From Nonomuraea cypriaca (GTDB taxonomy: Bacteria; Actinomycetota; Actinomycetes; Streptosporangiales; Streptosporangiaceae): DNA of 64,000 nt. A model generated the notes under the pieces. It was given only the letters and a program-made list of their open reading frames with translations, ran no database searches and had not been told where the DNA came from. The translations under genes and the position numbers were made by a program. Shown here piece after piece: positions 25,742 to 34,607 of this stretch; the first letter of the stretch is position 1; each line of letters opens with the position of its first letter. The stretch spans positions 1 through 64,000 of the forward strand of contig NZ_JADOGI010000022.1 in the NCBI RefSeq assembly GCF_015645445.1, written 5' to 3'.

Positions 25742-26425
25742 ATGAACGACGTGCTTGTTGGACAGGCCCTGACCAAGCGGTTCGGGCAGACGGTCGCCCT
25801 CGGCGGCGTGGACATCACCGTACGGGCCGGCGAAGCCGTGGCGATCATGGGGCCGAGCGGTTCCGGCAAGTCGACCCTGCTGCACTGCCTGGCCGGGATC
25901 ATGAAGCCGGACGCGGGAGAGGTGCACCTGCTCGGCACCCGCATCGACGCGATGCGCGAACGGCAACGTAGCGCGCTGCGCCGTACCCGCTTCGGCTTCG
26001 TCTTCCAGTTCGGCCAGCTCCTGCCCGAGCTGCCCGCCGAGGAGAACGTGGCACTCCCGCTCATGCTGGGCGGCGTGCCGAGGGCCGAGGCCGTACGGCA
26101 GGCGCGCGAGTGGTTCGGGCCGCTCGGCCTGCGGTCCATGGAGGCCAGGCGGCCGGGGGAGCTGTCCGGCGGCCAGGCGCAGCGCGTGGCCATCGCCAGG
26201 GCGCTGGTGAGCAGGCCGGCGGTGGTGTTCGCCGACGAGCCCACGGGGGCGCTCGACCAGCGGACCGGGCAGGACACCATGCGGCTGCTGGTGGAGGCGA
26301 CCAGGCACAACGACGCCTCCCTCATCGTGGTCACGCACGACCCGAACGTGGCCGGCTGGTGCGACCGCACGGTCGAGGTCCGCGACGGGCAGCTCCTGAC
26401 GGGCGTCGGCGGGGTGCGCGCGTGA
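25742..26425 (+). CDS. ABC exporter ATPase (LolD/MacB type)
   Basis: A 227-residue ATPase with Walker A MGPSGSGKSTLLHCLAG, Q-loop FVFQFGQLLPEL, signature LSGGQAQRVAIARALV, Walker B VVFADEPTGALD and H-loop VTHDPNVA. These match the FtsE/LolD/MacB group, which works with FtsX-type permeases in peptide or lipid export or in peptide-antibiotic sensing. Its stop overlaps the GTG start of the permease gene (GTGA). Confidence 0.92.
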   Translation: MNDVLVGQALTKRFGQTVALGGVDITVRAGEAVAIMGPSGSGKSTLLHCLAGIMKPDAGEVHLLGTRIDAMRERQRSALRRTRFGFVFQFGQLLPELPAEENVALPLMLGGVPRAEAVRQAREWFGPLGLRSMEARRPGELSGGQAQRVAIARALVSRPAVVFADEPTGALDQRTGQDTMRLLVEATRHNDASLIVVTHDPNVAGWCDRTVEVRDGQLLTGVGGVRA

Positions 26426-28374
26426 GCCTCGACCTGGCCTGGCGGCTGCTCAAGGGCGGCGGGCGCAAGGGCCTGCTGAGCACCTGGCTCACGCTGGGCG
26501 CCGTCGCGGTGTCCACGGCGCTGCTGCTGTTCGCCGTGGCGGTGAACTTCGCCTTCACGGCCAGGGGTGAGCGCGGCGCCTGGCGCAACCCGGTACCCGC
26601 CGCCTCCGGCGCGGTCGCCGTCGAGGCGGCGCGCTTCGACTACGTCGGCGACAAGGAGATCACGGTCGTCGACCTGGCCGCGCTCAAGGGCGACGCGCCC
26701 GCGCCGCCTGGGCTGCCCCGCTTCCCCGCGCCGGGCGAGGTGTGGTTGTCGCCCGCCCTGGCCGAGCTGGCAGGGGAGCTCCCCGCCGACCAGCTCGCCG
26801 GGCGCTACCCGGACCCCAAGGGGGTGCTCGGTGACGAGGCGCTGGTCCATCCGGGTGAGCTGGTCGCGGTCGTCGGTCACAAGGCGGACTCGCCCGTGAT
26901 GACGGCGGCCCGCAGCCAGGACTGGATCGTCGGCAAGGGCCCCGTCGAGGTGGCGAGCCTGGCGGGCACGCCGTCGGAGGACTCCGAGGCGTACCGCGCG
27001 CTCACGCTCGTCGCGAGCGTGCTCATGGTGGTGCCGCTGCTGGTGTTCGGCGGCGCCGCGGCCAGGCTCACGGTCGCCAGGCGCGACCAGCGGCTGGCCG
27101 CTCTCCGGCTGATCGGGGCGACGCCTGGGCAGGTCGTCCGCATGACCGTGGCCGAGGCCGTGATCGTCGCCCTGGCGGGCGCGCTGCTCGGCGCGGCCGT
27201 CTACGCCGCGGCCGCGCCCCTGCTGGCCGGCATCGCGATCGGGGGCGGCCCGTGGTTCGTCTCCGACGTGCTCCCCGGCCCGCTGGTGCTGGCCGTGGTG
27301 CTGGTCGCGGTGCCGCTGCTGGTGGGCCTGTCAGCGGTGGCGGGACTGCGGCGTGTCGTGGTGAGCCCCCTCGGCGTGGCCAAGCGGGAGACGCCGCCCG
27401 CCATGCGGTTCGTACGCGTGCTCGCCCTGCTGGCGGCGCTGGCCGTGTTCCCGCTGCTGAGCAGGGGATCCAGCGTCGGGATCGTCGCGGTCGCGCTCGG
27501 TCTGGCGTTCCTGTGCGTCAACCTGGCCGGCCCGTGGGTGGTCGGGCTGATCGGCCGGGTCACGGCGGGGACCGCCCGCAAGCCCGCCAGGCTGCTCGCG
27601 GGGCGCCGGCTGGTCGACGATCCGCGCGCCGCCTGGCGAACGGTCAGCGGAGTGGCGCTGACCGGGTTCGTGGCGGGCTTCCTCGGCCTGCTCAGCCCGT
27701 CCGCGTTCGGCGACGGCCAGGAGTCCGCGCAGCTCAGGATCGCCGCGCCGGTCGAGCAGGCCGAGGCCGTGGCAGGCCAGGCCCGCGACCGGCTGCGGGA
27801 GGCGGGCGTGACCGCGACGGTGCGGGTCTCGAAGGAGGAACGCGGTCAGAACCGGCTCGTGGCCGTGGCCCTGGGTAGCCACGCCGGCACGCCCACGGTC
27901 GACCGGGCGCGCACCGCGCTCGCCGGGCTCGTCCCCGGCCACACCCCGACGACACAGGCCGACGACCAGCGCTTCGGCCTCCAGCTCCTGGCCGACGTCC
28001 GGGTGGGCACGATCGTCGTGTTGTCGGTGTCGTTCCTGGTGGCCGTCGCCAGCTCGGGGATCACGGCCATGTCGTCGATCCTGGACCGGCGGCAGACGTA
28101 CGGGCTGTTGCGGCTGGCGGGCACGCCGCTGGAGGTGCTCGACCGGGCCCGGCGGGCCGAGACGCTCATCCCGCTGTCGGTGATGGGCGGTGGGGCGATC
28201 CTGACCGGGGTGTTCTGCGCGCTGCCGTTCATGGCGGGCGGGGTGAGCACGGCCGGTCTGGTCACGCTGGTGACGTGCGTGGTCGCCGGGTTCGCCGGGG
28301 TGATCGGGGCGGGGGCGCTGAGCCGGCCGCTGCTGCGCTCGGTCACCGCCGACCCGGCCCCACGCCCCGACTGA
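26422..28374 (+). CDS. FtsX-like ABC permease, double module
   Basis: A 650-residue permease starting at GTG 26422 inside the ATPase stop. One membrane segment lies near residue 30. A 150-residue extracytoplasmic region follows, then three helices (about 200-310) including TVARRDQRLAALRLIGATPGQVVRM, the FtsX coupling segment. A second block with a matching segment (ILDRRQTYGLLRLAGTPLEVLDRARRAE) and three helices ends the chain. This two-module layout is that of BceB/YtrF-type exporters in actinomycetes. Substrate is unknown. The neighbouring response regulator probably controls it. Confidence 0.9.
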   Translation: MSLDLAWRLLKGGGRKGLLSTWLTLGAVAVSTALLLFAVAVNFAFTARGERGAWRNPVPAASGAVAVEAARFDYVGDKEITVVDLAALKGDAPAPPGLPRFPAPGEVWLSPALAELAGELPADQLAGRYPDPKGVLGDEALVHPGELVAVVGHKADSPVMTAARSQDWIVGKGPVEVASLAGTPSEDSEAYRALTLVASVLMVVPLLVFGGAAARLTVARRDQRLAALRLIGATPGQVVRMTVAEAVIVALAGALLGAAVYAAAAPLLAGIAIGGGPWFVSDVLPGPLVLAVVLVAVPLLVGLSAVAGLRRVVVSPLGVAKRETPPAMRFVRVLALLAALAVFPLLSRGSSVGIVAVALGLAFLCVNLAGPWVVGLIGRVTAGTARKPARLLAGRRLVDDPRAAWRTVSGVALTGFVAGFLGLLSPSAFGDGQESAQLRIAAPVEQAEAVAGQARDRLREAGVTATVRVSKEERGQNRLVAVALGSHAGTPTVDRARTALAGLVPGHTPTTQADDQRFGLQLLADVRVGTIVVLSVSFLVAVASSGITAMSSILDRRQTYGLLRLAGTPLEVLDRARRAETLIPLSVMGGGAILTGVFCALPFMAGGVSTAGLVTLVTCVVAGFAGVIGAGALSRPLLRSVTADPAPRPD

Positions 28375-28375
28375 C

Positions 28376-28475
28376 CTCGGCCGGGCGCCCTACCGGGGCG
28401 CTCAGCCGGGCACTCGACCGGGGTGCTCGGCGGGGGTGCTCAGTCGGGCGCTCGGCCGGGGGCTCAGCCGAGGAC
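28376..28475. repeat. Short tandem repeat, about eight 12-13 bp units
   Basis: Imperfect units of the form CTCAGCCGGGCG or CTCGACCGGGGTG fill the gap between the convergent FtsX and LLM genes. The last units run into the LLM gene, whose stop codon (TCA at 28464-28466 on this strand) lies within the repeated GCTCAGCC. Confidence 0.75.
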
Positions 28476-29465
28476 GAGGTCGCGGATCAGCTTCAGTGAG
28501 GGCTCGTCGCGCGGGCCCATGACGAGCAGGCTCGTGACCGGGCTCTTGAGCCAGGGTTCGAGGCGTTCCCTGATCCGCGCGGGCGGGCCGACGAGCGAGA
28601 TCCCGTCGGCCAGCTCGTCCGGGATCGCCCTGAACGCCTCATCCTTGCGCCCGGCGAGGTAGAGCGCCTGGATGTGCTCGGCGGCCTCCGCATACCCCAT
28701 CCTGCCGATGACGTCGGCGTGGAAGTTGCGCCGCCTGGCGCCCATGCCGCCGATGTACAGCGTGAGCATCAGCTTCACGCCGTCCAGCGCGGCGCGTACG
28801 TCGTCGGAGATCACCACGGTCACCATGGCCGCCACGTCGAAGCCCGCGGAGGCGTGCGCGAGGGCGTCGCCGTACATCTCCTCGATCTTGGCGGGGTGGA
28901 CGAACAGCGGCAGCCAGCCCTGGGTCAGCTCGGCGGCCAGGGCGACGTTCTTGGGGCCCTCCGCCCCGAGATAGATGGGGATGTCGGCGCGGAGTGGATG
29001 GGTGATGAGCTTGAGCGGTTTGCCCAGGCCGCCCGGCAGCGGCAGCGGGTAGTGGGCGCCGTCGCTCGTCACCGGCTCCTCGCGGCGCCACACCCGGCGC
29101 ATGATGTCGATGTACTCGCGCGTCCTGGCCAGCGGCCTGGCGAACGGCCGGCCGTACCAGCCCTCCACGACCTGCGGCCCGGAGGCGCCCACGCCGAGCA
29201 GCAGGCGGCCGCCGGTGAGGTGGTCGAGGGTCATCGCGGTCATCGCCGTCGTGACCGGCGGCCTGGCCGAGATCTGCGCGATCGAGGTGCCCAGCCTGAT
29301 CCGGCTCGTACGCGCTCCGTACCAGGCCAGCGGCGTGAAAACGTCGCTACCGTACGCCTCCGCCGTCCACACCGAGTCGTAGCCGAGCCGCTCCGCCGCC
29401 AGCACCGACTCGGTCGCGTCGTCCGCGTGGCGCTGCCAGTAGCCGAGGTTCAAACCGAGCTTCAT
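28464..29465 (-). CDS. LLM-class F420-dependent oxidoreductase
   Basis: A 333-residue luciferase-like TIM barrel. KLGLNLGYW opens the first strand, followed by [18 protein letters not shown] and [26 protein letters not shown], and then [20 protein letters not shown], the pattern of mycobacterial-type F420 LLM enzymes. These reduce or oxidise with coenzyme F420; the substrate is unknown. ATG 29465 is preferred because CCGGAGG lies 7 bp upstream. A palindromic GTAA...TTAC stretch (29480-29494) in its leader could be an operator but is weak. Confidence 0.88.
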   Translation of the reverse strand: MKLGLNLGYWQRHADDATESVLAAERLGYDSVWTAEAYGSDVFTPLAWYGARTSRIRLGTSIAQISARPPVTTAMTAMTLDHLTGGRLLLGVGASGPQVVEGWYGRPFARPLARTREYIDIMRRVWRREEPVTSDGAHYPLPLPGGLGKPLKLITHPLRADIPIYLGAEGPKNVALAAELTQGWLPLFVHPAKIEEMYGDALAHASAGFDVAAMVTVVISDDVRAALDGVKLMLTLYIGGMGARRRNFHADVIGRMGYAEAAEHIQALYLAGRKDEAFRAIPDELADGISLVGPPARIRERLEPWLKSPVTSLLVMGPRDEPSLKLIRDLVLG

Positions 29466-29545
29466 GGACACCTCCGGAAGTAAGTTCTATTTACGGTGCC
29501 GTCCGGCAAGAGTGTCAATGGGATGTTCCGGGGAAGTCACAGTCT

Positions 29546-30982
29546 GTGCTCAAGCGTCTCTGTCGTCTCGTCTGCCTGCTGCTTCTCCTGCTGCCGGCAG
29601 CTGAGCCCATGGCGGCCGTGAGCGCGTCCCGCCCGAACATCGTCGTCGTCATGGCCGACGACCTCGAGTCCGGTACGTTGCCGTACTTCCCGAACATCAC
29701 CCGGCATCTGGTGCGCGAGGGCGCCTCGTTCCAGCGCTTCTTCGTCACGAATTCCTGGTGCTGTCCGTCCAGGGCGTCCATCCTGCGTTCCCAGTACGTC
29801 CACAGCCATGGCGTGCTGACCAACACCGCGCCGGAAGGCGGCTTCGACCGCTTCCACACCCTCGGCCTGGAACGTTCCACCGTCGGCACCTGGATGCAGC
29901 AGGCCGGATACCGCACGGCGCTCATGGGCAAGTACCTCAACCACTATCCGGGCGCCACGGCCGAGCCGGCGTTCGTGCCACCGGGCTGGAACGAGTGGGC
30001 CGTGCCGGTGCGCGCCCTCTACGACGAGTACGGCTACCGTCTCAACGAGAACGGCGGCCTGTTCGACTACGGCTGGTCGGAGGAGGACTATCTGTCCGAC
30101 GTGCTGGCCCGCAAGGCACGCGACTTCATCGCCGGGTCCAAGCAGCCGTTCTTCCTCCTCCTGACGCCGACCGGGCCGCACAACCCGGCCAATCCGGCCG
30201 TCCGGCACGCGGGCGCCTTCCCGCTGGTCACGGCACCGCGGCCGCCGTCGTTCAACCAGGAGGACGTGAGCAGGGAGCCCCACTGGCTGCGGAGCAGGCC
30301 GTGGATCTCGGAGGCCGGCCGGGACCGGATCGACGAGCGGTTCCGCGCCAGGCTCCGGTCCATGCTCGGCGTGGACGACCTCGTGGGGACGGTGATCGAG
30401 GCGCTGCGCGAGAAGGGCGAGCTGGACAACACCTATATCTTCTTCACCTCGGACAACGGCTTCCATCTCGGCACGCGCCGGCTCCCACAGGGCAAGACCA
30501 CTCCGTTCGAGGAGGCGATCAGGGTCCCGCTCGTCGTCCGCGGCCCCGGCGTCAAGGCGGACTCCAAGATCCGCCAGATGGGGGTCACGATCGACCTGGC
30601 GCCGACGTTCGCGGAGCTGGGCGGGGCCAAGGCGCCGCCGTTCGCGGAAGGCCGCTCGCTGGCGCCGCTGCTGCGGGGCCGGCCGCCCGAGCAGTGGCGG
30701 AAGCACACGCTGATCGAGTTCGTCAGGCCGGTCAACCCGTCGTCGGGGGCACAGACTCCGGTGCCCGCCTATCAAGCGTTGCGCACCAACCGCTACACCT
30801 ACGTCCGCTACGACACGGGGGAGAGGCAGCTCTACGATCTCGCCGCGGACCCGTACCAGCTGTACAACCTGGCCGACTGCGCCGATCCCGTGCTGGTGAC
30901 CCGGCTGGAGGGTCTGCTGCGGGCGATGGCGGCCTGCTCGGGCGCGACGTGCAGGGAAGCCGACTCCCTTCAGCCTCAGTGA
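29546..30982 (+). CDS. Secreted sulfatase (formylglycine type)
   Basis: A 478-residue alkaline-phosphatase-fold sulfatase. A Leu-rich signal peptide spans residues 1-26. The first metal site is MADD (D38, D39). The motif CCPSR (72-76) supplies C72, converted to formylglycine, followed by ASILRS. YRTALMGKYLNHY and TSDNGFHLGTRRLPQGKTTPFEEAIRVPL complete the active site. It hydrolyses sulfate esters outside the membrane, and resembles N-sulfoglucosamine and choline-type arylsulfatases in general. The start is GTG 29546. It converges on the FadR gene, which it overlaps by 7 bp. Confidence 0.9.
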   Translation: MLKRLCRLVCLLLLLLPAAEPMAAVSASRPNIVVVMADDLESGTLPYFPNITRHLVREGASFQRFFVTNSWCCPSRASILRSQYVHSHGVLTNTAPEGGFDRFHTLGLERSTVGTWMQQAGYRTALMGKYLNHYPGATAEPAFVPPGWNEWAVPVRALYDEYGYRLNENGGLFDYGWSEEDYLSDVLARKARDFIAGSKQPFFLLLTPTGPHNPANPAVRHAGAFPLVTAPRPPSFNQEDVSREPHWLRSRPWISEAGRDRIDERFRARLRSMLGVDDLVGTVIEALREKGELDNTYIFFTSDNGFHLGTRRLPQGKTTPFEEAIRVPLVVRGPGVKADSKIRQMGVTIDLAPTFAELGGAKAPPFAEGRSLAPLLRGRPPEQWRKHTLIEFVRPVNPSSGAQTPVPAYQALRTNRYTYVRYDTGERQLYDLAADPYQLYNLADCADPVLVTRLEGLLRAMAACSGATCREADSLQPQ

Positions 30983-31677
30983 TCGAAGAGCGATGGGTAC
31001 GCGTGCGCCAGGTGCTCGGAGACCGCCAGGGAGGCCTCATCCGGGTCGCCGGCCTCGATGGCCCCGAGGATGCGTACGTGGTCGGCGCGCAGGATCGACG
31101 TGTCGCCCAGGCGTTCGACCGCTTCGACCGCGTATCTCCGCATCGAGTCGCGTAGGGATCGCATGATGGCGGCGATGAGCCGGTTGCCCGACGCGTCCGC
31201 GATCGCGCAGTGGAAGGCCGTGTCGTGCTCCACGAACTCCTCCGACGTCGTCGCCCCGTCCATCCAGGAAAGGGCCGAGGAGAGCGCTGTGGTGTCGGCT
31301 CTCGCGGCGGCGGCTCCCGCGGCGGCCCACTGCTCGATCATGTGCCGGGTGTCGATCACCTCGCGCAACTCCAGGCCGGCCAGGCCCAGGTGCAGCCTGA
31401 GCAGGCCGGCCAGCGCCGTTTCCGGCCGCGAGGTGAGCACCGCCCCCGCGTCCGGGCCCCGACCGGCCTGCGAGGAGACCACGCCGAGGGTCTCCAGCAC
31501 GCGCAGGGCCTCGCGTACCGACGAGCGGCCGACGCCGAGCCGCTCGGCGAGCAGGCGTTCGGCGGGCAGGCGGTCGCCCACCGTGAGGCCGTCCTCGGCG
31601 ATGCGCCGCTCGATCTGTGCGAGGACGTCCTCGAACGTGCGCGTTCGCTTGACGGGACGCCAGCCGCTGCCGTCCAA
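30976..31677 (-). CDS. FadR/LldR-type GntR regulator of the lut operon
   Basis: A 233-residue GntR regulator. Winged helix: EDVLAQIERRIAEDGLTVGDRLPAERLLAERLGVGRSSVREALRVLE (residues 11-57). The C-terminal FCD helical ligand domain carries the metal-binding Asp and His residues (EEFVEHDTAFHCAIADASGN). The start is TTG 31677, directly after GGGGGAGG. It is divergent from lutABC with two TGGTC-N-GACCA palindromes between, so it probably senses lactate and represses the operon and itself. Confidence 0.88.
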   Translation of the reverse strand: MDGSGWRPVKRTRTFEDVLAQIERRIAEDGLTVGDRLPAERLLAERLGVGRSSVREALRVLETLGVVSSQAGRGPDAGAVLTSRPETALAGLLRLHLGLAGLELREVIDTRHMIEQWAAAGAAAARADTTALSSALSWMDGATTSEEFVEHDTAFHCAIADASGNRLIAAIMRSLRDSMRRYAVEAVERLGDTSILRADHVRILGAIEAGDPDEASLAVSEHLAHAYPSLFDH

Positions 31678-31716
31678 CGAGCCTCCCCCATGGTGGCCGG
31701 AAATGATGGTATTCGG

Positions 31717-31747
31717 TATGGTCTGACCATACTGTGGTCCGACCATA
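31717..31747. promoter_or_regulatory. Double operator for the FadR/LldR-type regulator
   Basis: Two 15-base palindromes lie almost end to end: TATGGTCTGACCATA (31717-31731, perfect) and TGTGGTCCGACCATA (31733-31747, one arm mismatch). TGGTC-N-GACCA is the known core for LldR/FadR-type regulators. The second ends 15 bp before the lutA start. Confidence 0.85.
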
Positions 31748-31762
31748 CTCGGAAGGAGAGCC

Positions 31763-32494
31763 GTGCGAGTCGCCCTGTTCATCACGTGCGTGAACGACAC
31801 GCTCTTCCCCGGCACCGGCAAGGCCGTCGTGTCGTTGCTGCGCAGGCTGGGCTGTGACGTCGACTTCCCCGCCGCCCAGACGTGCTGCGGGCAGATGCAC
31901 GTCAACACGGGCTACCGCGCGGAGGGGGTGCGGCTGGCGCGCCACTTCACCGAGGTCTTCGCCGGCTACGACGCCGTCGTGGCGCCGTCGGGCTCGTGCG
32001 CGGCCATGGTGCGCGAGCAGTACCCAAAGCTGGCGCGCCCCGGGAGCAGGGGAGCGGCGGCGATCGCGGAGATCACGCCAAAGGTGTACGAGCTGTCCGA
32101 GTTTCTGATCGACGTCCTGAAGACCGACGACGTAGGCGCATACTTCCCGCACCGGGTGACATATCACCCGACGTGTCACTCGCTCCGCGGCCTTCGCCTG
32201 GCCGACCGGCCCACCAGGCTGCTGGGCAAGGTCAGGGGCCTGGAGCTGGTGCCGCTGCCCGGAGCCGAGGAGTGCTGCGGCTTCGGCGGCACGTTCGCGG
32301 TCAAGAACCCGGCCGTCTCCGCCGCGATGGGCGCCGACAAGACGCGCAGCATCCTCGACACGGGCGCGGAGGTGGTGTGCGCGGCGGACAACTCGTGCCT
32401 GATGCACATCGGCGGCACCCTGAGCCGCCAGCGGACCGGCGTCAGGACCATGCACCTGGCCGAGATCCTCGCGTCAACGGAGGAGGCCCAATGA
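31763..32494 (+). CDS. lutA: L-lactate oxidation complex subunit, CCG-domain protein
   Basis: A 243-residue protein with two CCG iron-sulfur-associated cysteine motifs (QTCCGQMHVNTGYR near residue 38 and EECCGFGGTFAVKNP near residue 172), each with a partner Cys (SGSCA and DNSCL). This is LutA/YkgE, part of the LutABC complex that oxidises L-lactate to pyruvate. The start is GTG 31763 after GGAAGGAGAG. Its stop overlaps the lutB start (ATGA). Confidence 0.95.
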   Translation: MRVALFITCVNDTLFPGTGKAVVSLLRRLGCDVDFPAAQTCCGQMHVNTGYRAEGVRLARHFTEVFAGYDAVVAPSGSCAAMVREQYPKLARPGSRGAAAIAEITPKVYELSEFLIDVLKTDDVGAYFPHRVTYHPTCHSLRGLRLADRPTRLLGKVRGLELVPLPGAEECCGFGGTFAVKNPAVSAAMGADKTRSILDTGAEVVCAADNSCLMHIGGTLSRQRTGVRTMHLAEILASTEEAQ

Positions 32495-33936
32495 GCGCAA
32501 CATTCCTCGGCATGCCCGGAAATTTCCCGCAAAACGCTGCGGAAGCCGTGCAGAACTCTCAACTCCGGTACAACCTCCGCAAGGCAACGCACACCATCCG
32601 GGACAAGCGCGCCGGCGTCGTCGGCGAGCTGCCCGACTGGCAGGAGCTCCGCGCGGCCGGCAAGGCGATCAAGGACCACACGCTCCGCAACCTCGACCGC
32701 TACCTGGTCCAGCTCGAGGAGGCCGTGACCAGGGCGGGCGGCACGGTCCACTGGGCCAGGGACGCCGCCGAGGCCAACGACATCGTCACGAGACTGGTCA
32801 AGGCCACCGGCGAGACCGAGGTGGTCAAGGTCAAGTCCATGGCGACCCAGGAGATCGAGCTCAACCAGGCGCTGGCCGGGCACGGGATCACGGCGTACGA
32901 GACCGACCTGGCGGAGCTGATCGTGCAGCTCGGCGACGACTTCCCCAGCCACATCCTGGTCCCGGCGATCCACCGCAACCGGTCGGAGATCCGCGAGATC
33001 TTCCTCGACAAGATGCCCAAGGTCCCCGAGCACCTGACCGACGACCCACCCGCGTTGACCGAAGCCGCCCGGCTCCACCTGCGCGAACGCTTCCTCAGAA
33101 GCAAGGTCGCCATCTCCGGCGCCAACTTCATGGTCGCCGAGACCGGCACGCTGGTCGTGCTGGAGTCGGAGGGCAACGGCCGCATGTGCCTGTCCCTCCC
33201 TGAGACGCTCATCAGCGTCGTCGGGATCGAGAAGCTGTTGCCGTCCTGGCGCGACCTGGAGGTGTTCCTCCAGCTCCTGCCGAGGAGCTCCACGGGTGAG
33301 CGGATGAATCCGTACACGAGCATGTGGACGGGCGCCGTCGAGGGCCAGGACTTCCACCTGGTCCTGCTCGACAACGGCCGCACCGACGTGCTCGCCGACG
33401 AGGTCGGCCGCCAGGCGCTGCGCTGCATCCGCTGCTCGGCCTGCCTGAACGTGTGCCCGGTCTACGAGCGGGCGGGCGGGCACGCGTACGGCTCGGTCTA
33501 TCCCGGGCCGATCGGCGCGATCCTCACCCCGCAGCTGAGGGGGATGTCGTCGGAGCTGGACGCGTCGCTGCCGTTCGCCTCCAGCCTGTGCGGCGCCTGC
33601 TACGACGTGTGCCCGGTCGCCATCGACATCCCCGAGGTGCTGGTGGACCTGCGGGCCAAGGCCCCGCACGCGGCGGCGGAGCGGGCGGGCATGAAGGTCG
33701 CCGGCTGGATACTCGACGACCACACCCGGCTCGCCAAAGCCCAGCGCGCGGCCGGCCGCCTGCGCAAACTCGTACCGAAACGACTGCCGGGACCGCTGTC
33801 CGCGTGGACCGACACCAGGAACCTGCCCGATATTCCGGAAGAATCATTCAGAGAGTGGTGGGAGCGAACCCGACGCAGCGAGCGCAGTGGAGGCTCGACG
33901 GAGGAGAGACTCCGCGGAGCGAGTGAGGAGTGGTGA
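32491..33936 (+). CDS. lutB: L-lactate oxidation iron-sulfur subunit
   Basis: A 481-residue protein: an LUD domain over most of the chain, then two [4Fe-4S] motifs, CIRCSACLNVCPVYER and CGACYDVCP. It carries electrons in the LutABC lactate oxidase. The last 25 residues (ERTRRSERSGGSTEERLRGA and onward) are charged, unlike other LutB ends, and are encoded by the first copy of a 91-bp repeat. The normal end is probably around EESFREWWE, so the repeat has replaced or extended the terminus. Confidence 0.95.
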   Translation: MSATFLGMPGNFPQNAAEAVQNSQLRYNLRKATHTIRDKRAGVVGELPDWQELRAAGKAIKDHTLRNLDRYLVQLEEAVTRAGGTVHWARDAAEANDIVTRLVKATGETEVVKVKSMATQEIELNQALAGHGITAYETDLAELIVQLGDDFPSHILVPAIHRNRSEIREIFLDKMPKVPEHLTDDPPALTEAARLHLRERFLRSKVAISGANFMVAETGTLVVLESEGNGRMCLSLPETLISVVGIEKLLPSWRDLEVFLQLLPRSSTGERMNPYTSMWTGAVEGQDFHLVLLDNGRTDVLADEVGRQALRCIRCSACLNVCPVYERAGGHAYGSVYPGPIGAILTPQLRGMSSELDASLPFASSLCGACYDVCPVAIDIPEVLVDLRAKAPHAAAERAGMKVAGWILDDHTRLAKAQRAAGRLRKLVPKRLPGPLSAWTDTRNLPDIPEESFREWWERTRRSERSGGSTEERLRGASEEW

Positions 33937-34041
33937 GTGACCTATGGGCAGGGAGCGAACCCGACGCAGCGAGCGCAGTGGAGGCTCGACGGAGGAGAGA
34001 CTCCGCGGAGCGAGTGAGGAGTGGTGAGTGACCCATGGGCA
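33860..34041. repeat. 91-bp tandem duplication at the lutB/lutC junction, MIRU-like
   Basis: Two 91-bp copies (33860-33950 and 33951-34041) differ at one base, T33943 against C34034. Each copy carries the lutB-type tail and stop codon and, a few bases later, an ATGGGCAGG start. Copy 1 gives lutB its end; copy 2 holds a 27-codon frame (33944-34027) with the same charged tail; and lutC starts within the end of copy 2. Overlap with stop and start codons and internal coding sense resemble mycobacterial MIRUs. Confidence 0.9.
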
Positions 34042-34607
34042 GGAGCGTGATGGGGGCGCGTGAGGAGATTCTCGCCAGGATCGGCAAGGCGGTCGCCCGC
34101 GCCGGGGACGTGGAGATCCCCCGGGACTACCGTACGACGCAGCAGGTCGAGGATCTCGTGGCGTTGTTCGCCGAGCGGGTCGACGACTACCGGGCGATCG
34201 TGCACGTGATCCCGTCGGCCGAGGTGCCTGCCAGGATCGACCAGATCATCGGCGATCGCCGCGTGATCGTGCCGGACGGCTTCGACAGGGACGGTGGCTG
34301 GACCGACCTGAACACGGCCGACGGCGTGGTCACCGGCTGCGCCGTGGCCGTCGCGGAGACCGGCACCATCGTCCTGGACCACGGTCCCGGCCAGGGGACC
34401 AGGGCGCAGACGCTGGTCCCCGACTACCACCTGTGCGTGGTGCGGGCCGGCCAGATCGTGTCCTGCGTGCCCGAGGCCGTCGCCAGGCTCGACCCGGCCA
34501 GGCCGCTTACCTGGATCAGCGGCCCGTCGGCCACCAGTGACATCGAGCTGAACCGGGTCGAGGGCGTGCACGGCCCCAGGACCCTCGAAGTGATCATCAG
34601 TACCTGA
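34035..34607 (+). CDS. lutC: L-lactate oxidation complex subunit, LUD domain
   Basis: A 190-residue LUD-domain protein: AREEILARIGKAVARAG at the start, GVVTGCAVAVAETGTIVLDHGPGQGTRAQTLVPDYHLCVV in the middle and ISGPSATSDIELNRVEGVHGPRTLEVII at the end, typical of LutC. It completes the LutABC lactate oxidase. The start ATG 34035 belongs to the second repeat copy; an in-frame ATG at 34050 is an alternative outside the repeat and would give a more usual N-terminus. It overlaps the convergent gene by 11 bp. Confidence 0.93.
   Translation: MGRSVMGAREEILARIGKAVARAGDVEIPRDYRTTQQVEDLVALFAERVDDYRAIVHVIPSAEVPARIDQIIGDRRVIVPDGFDRDGGWTDLNTADGVVTGCAVAVAETGTIVLDHGPGQGTRAQTLVPDYHLCVVRAGQIVSCVPEAVARLDPARPLTWISGPSATSDIELNRVEGVHGPRTLEVIIST

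Noticed and set aside
33860-34041. Insertion sequence remnant at lutB/lutC
   Set aside because: No terminal inverted repeats and no transposase; the copies are a tandem duplication of operon sequence.
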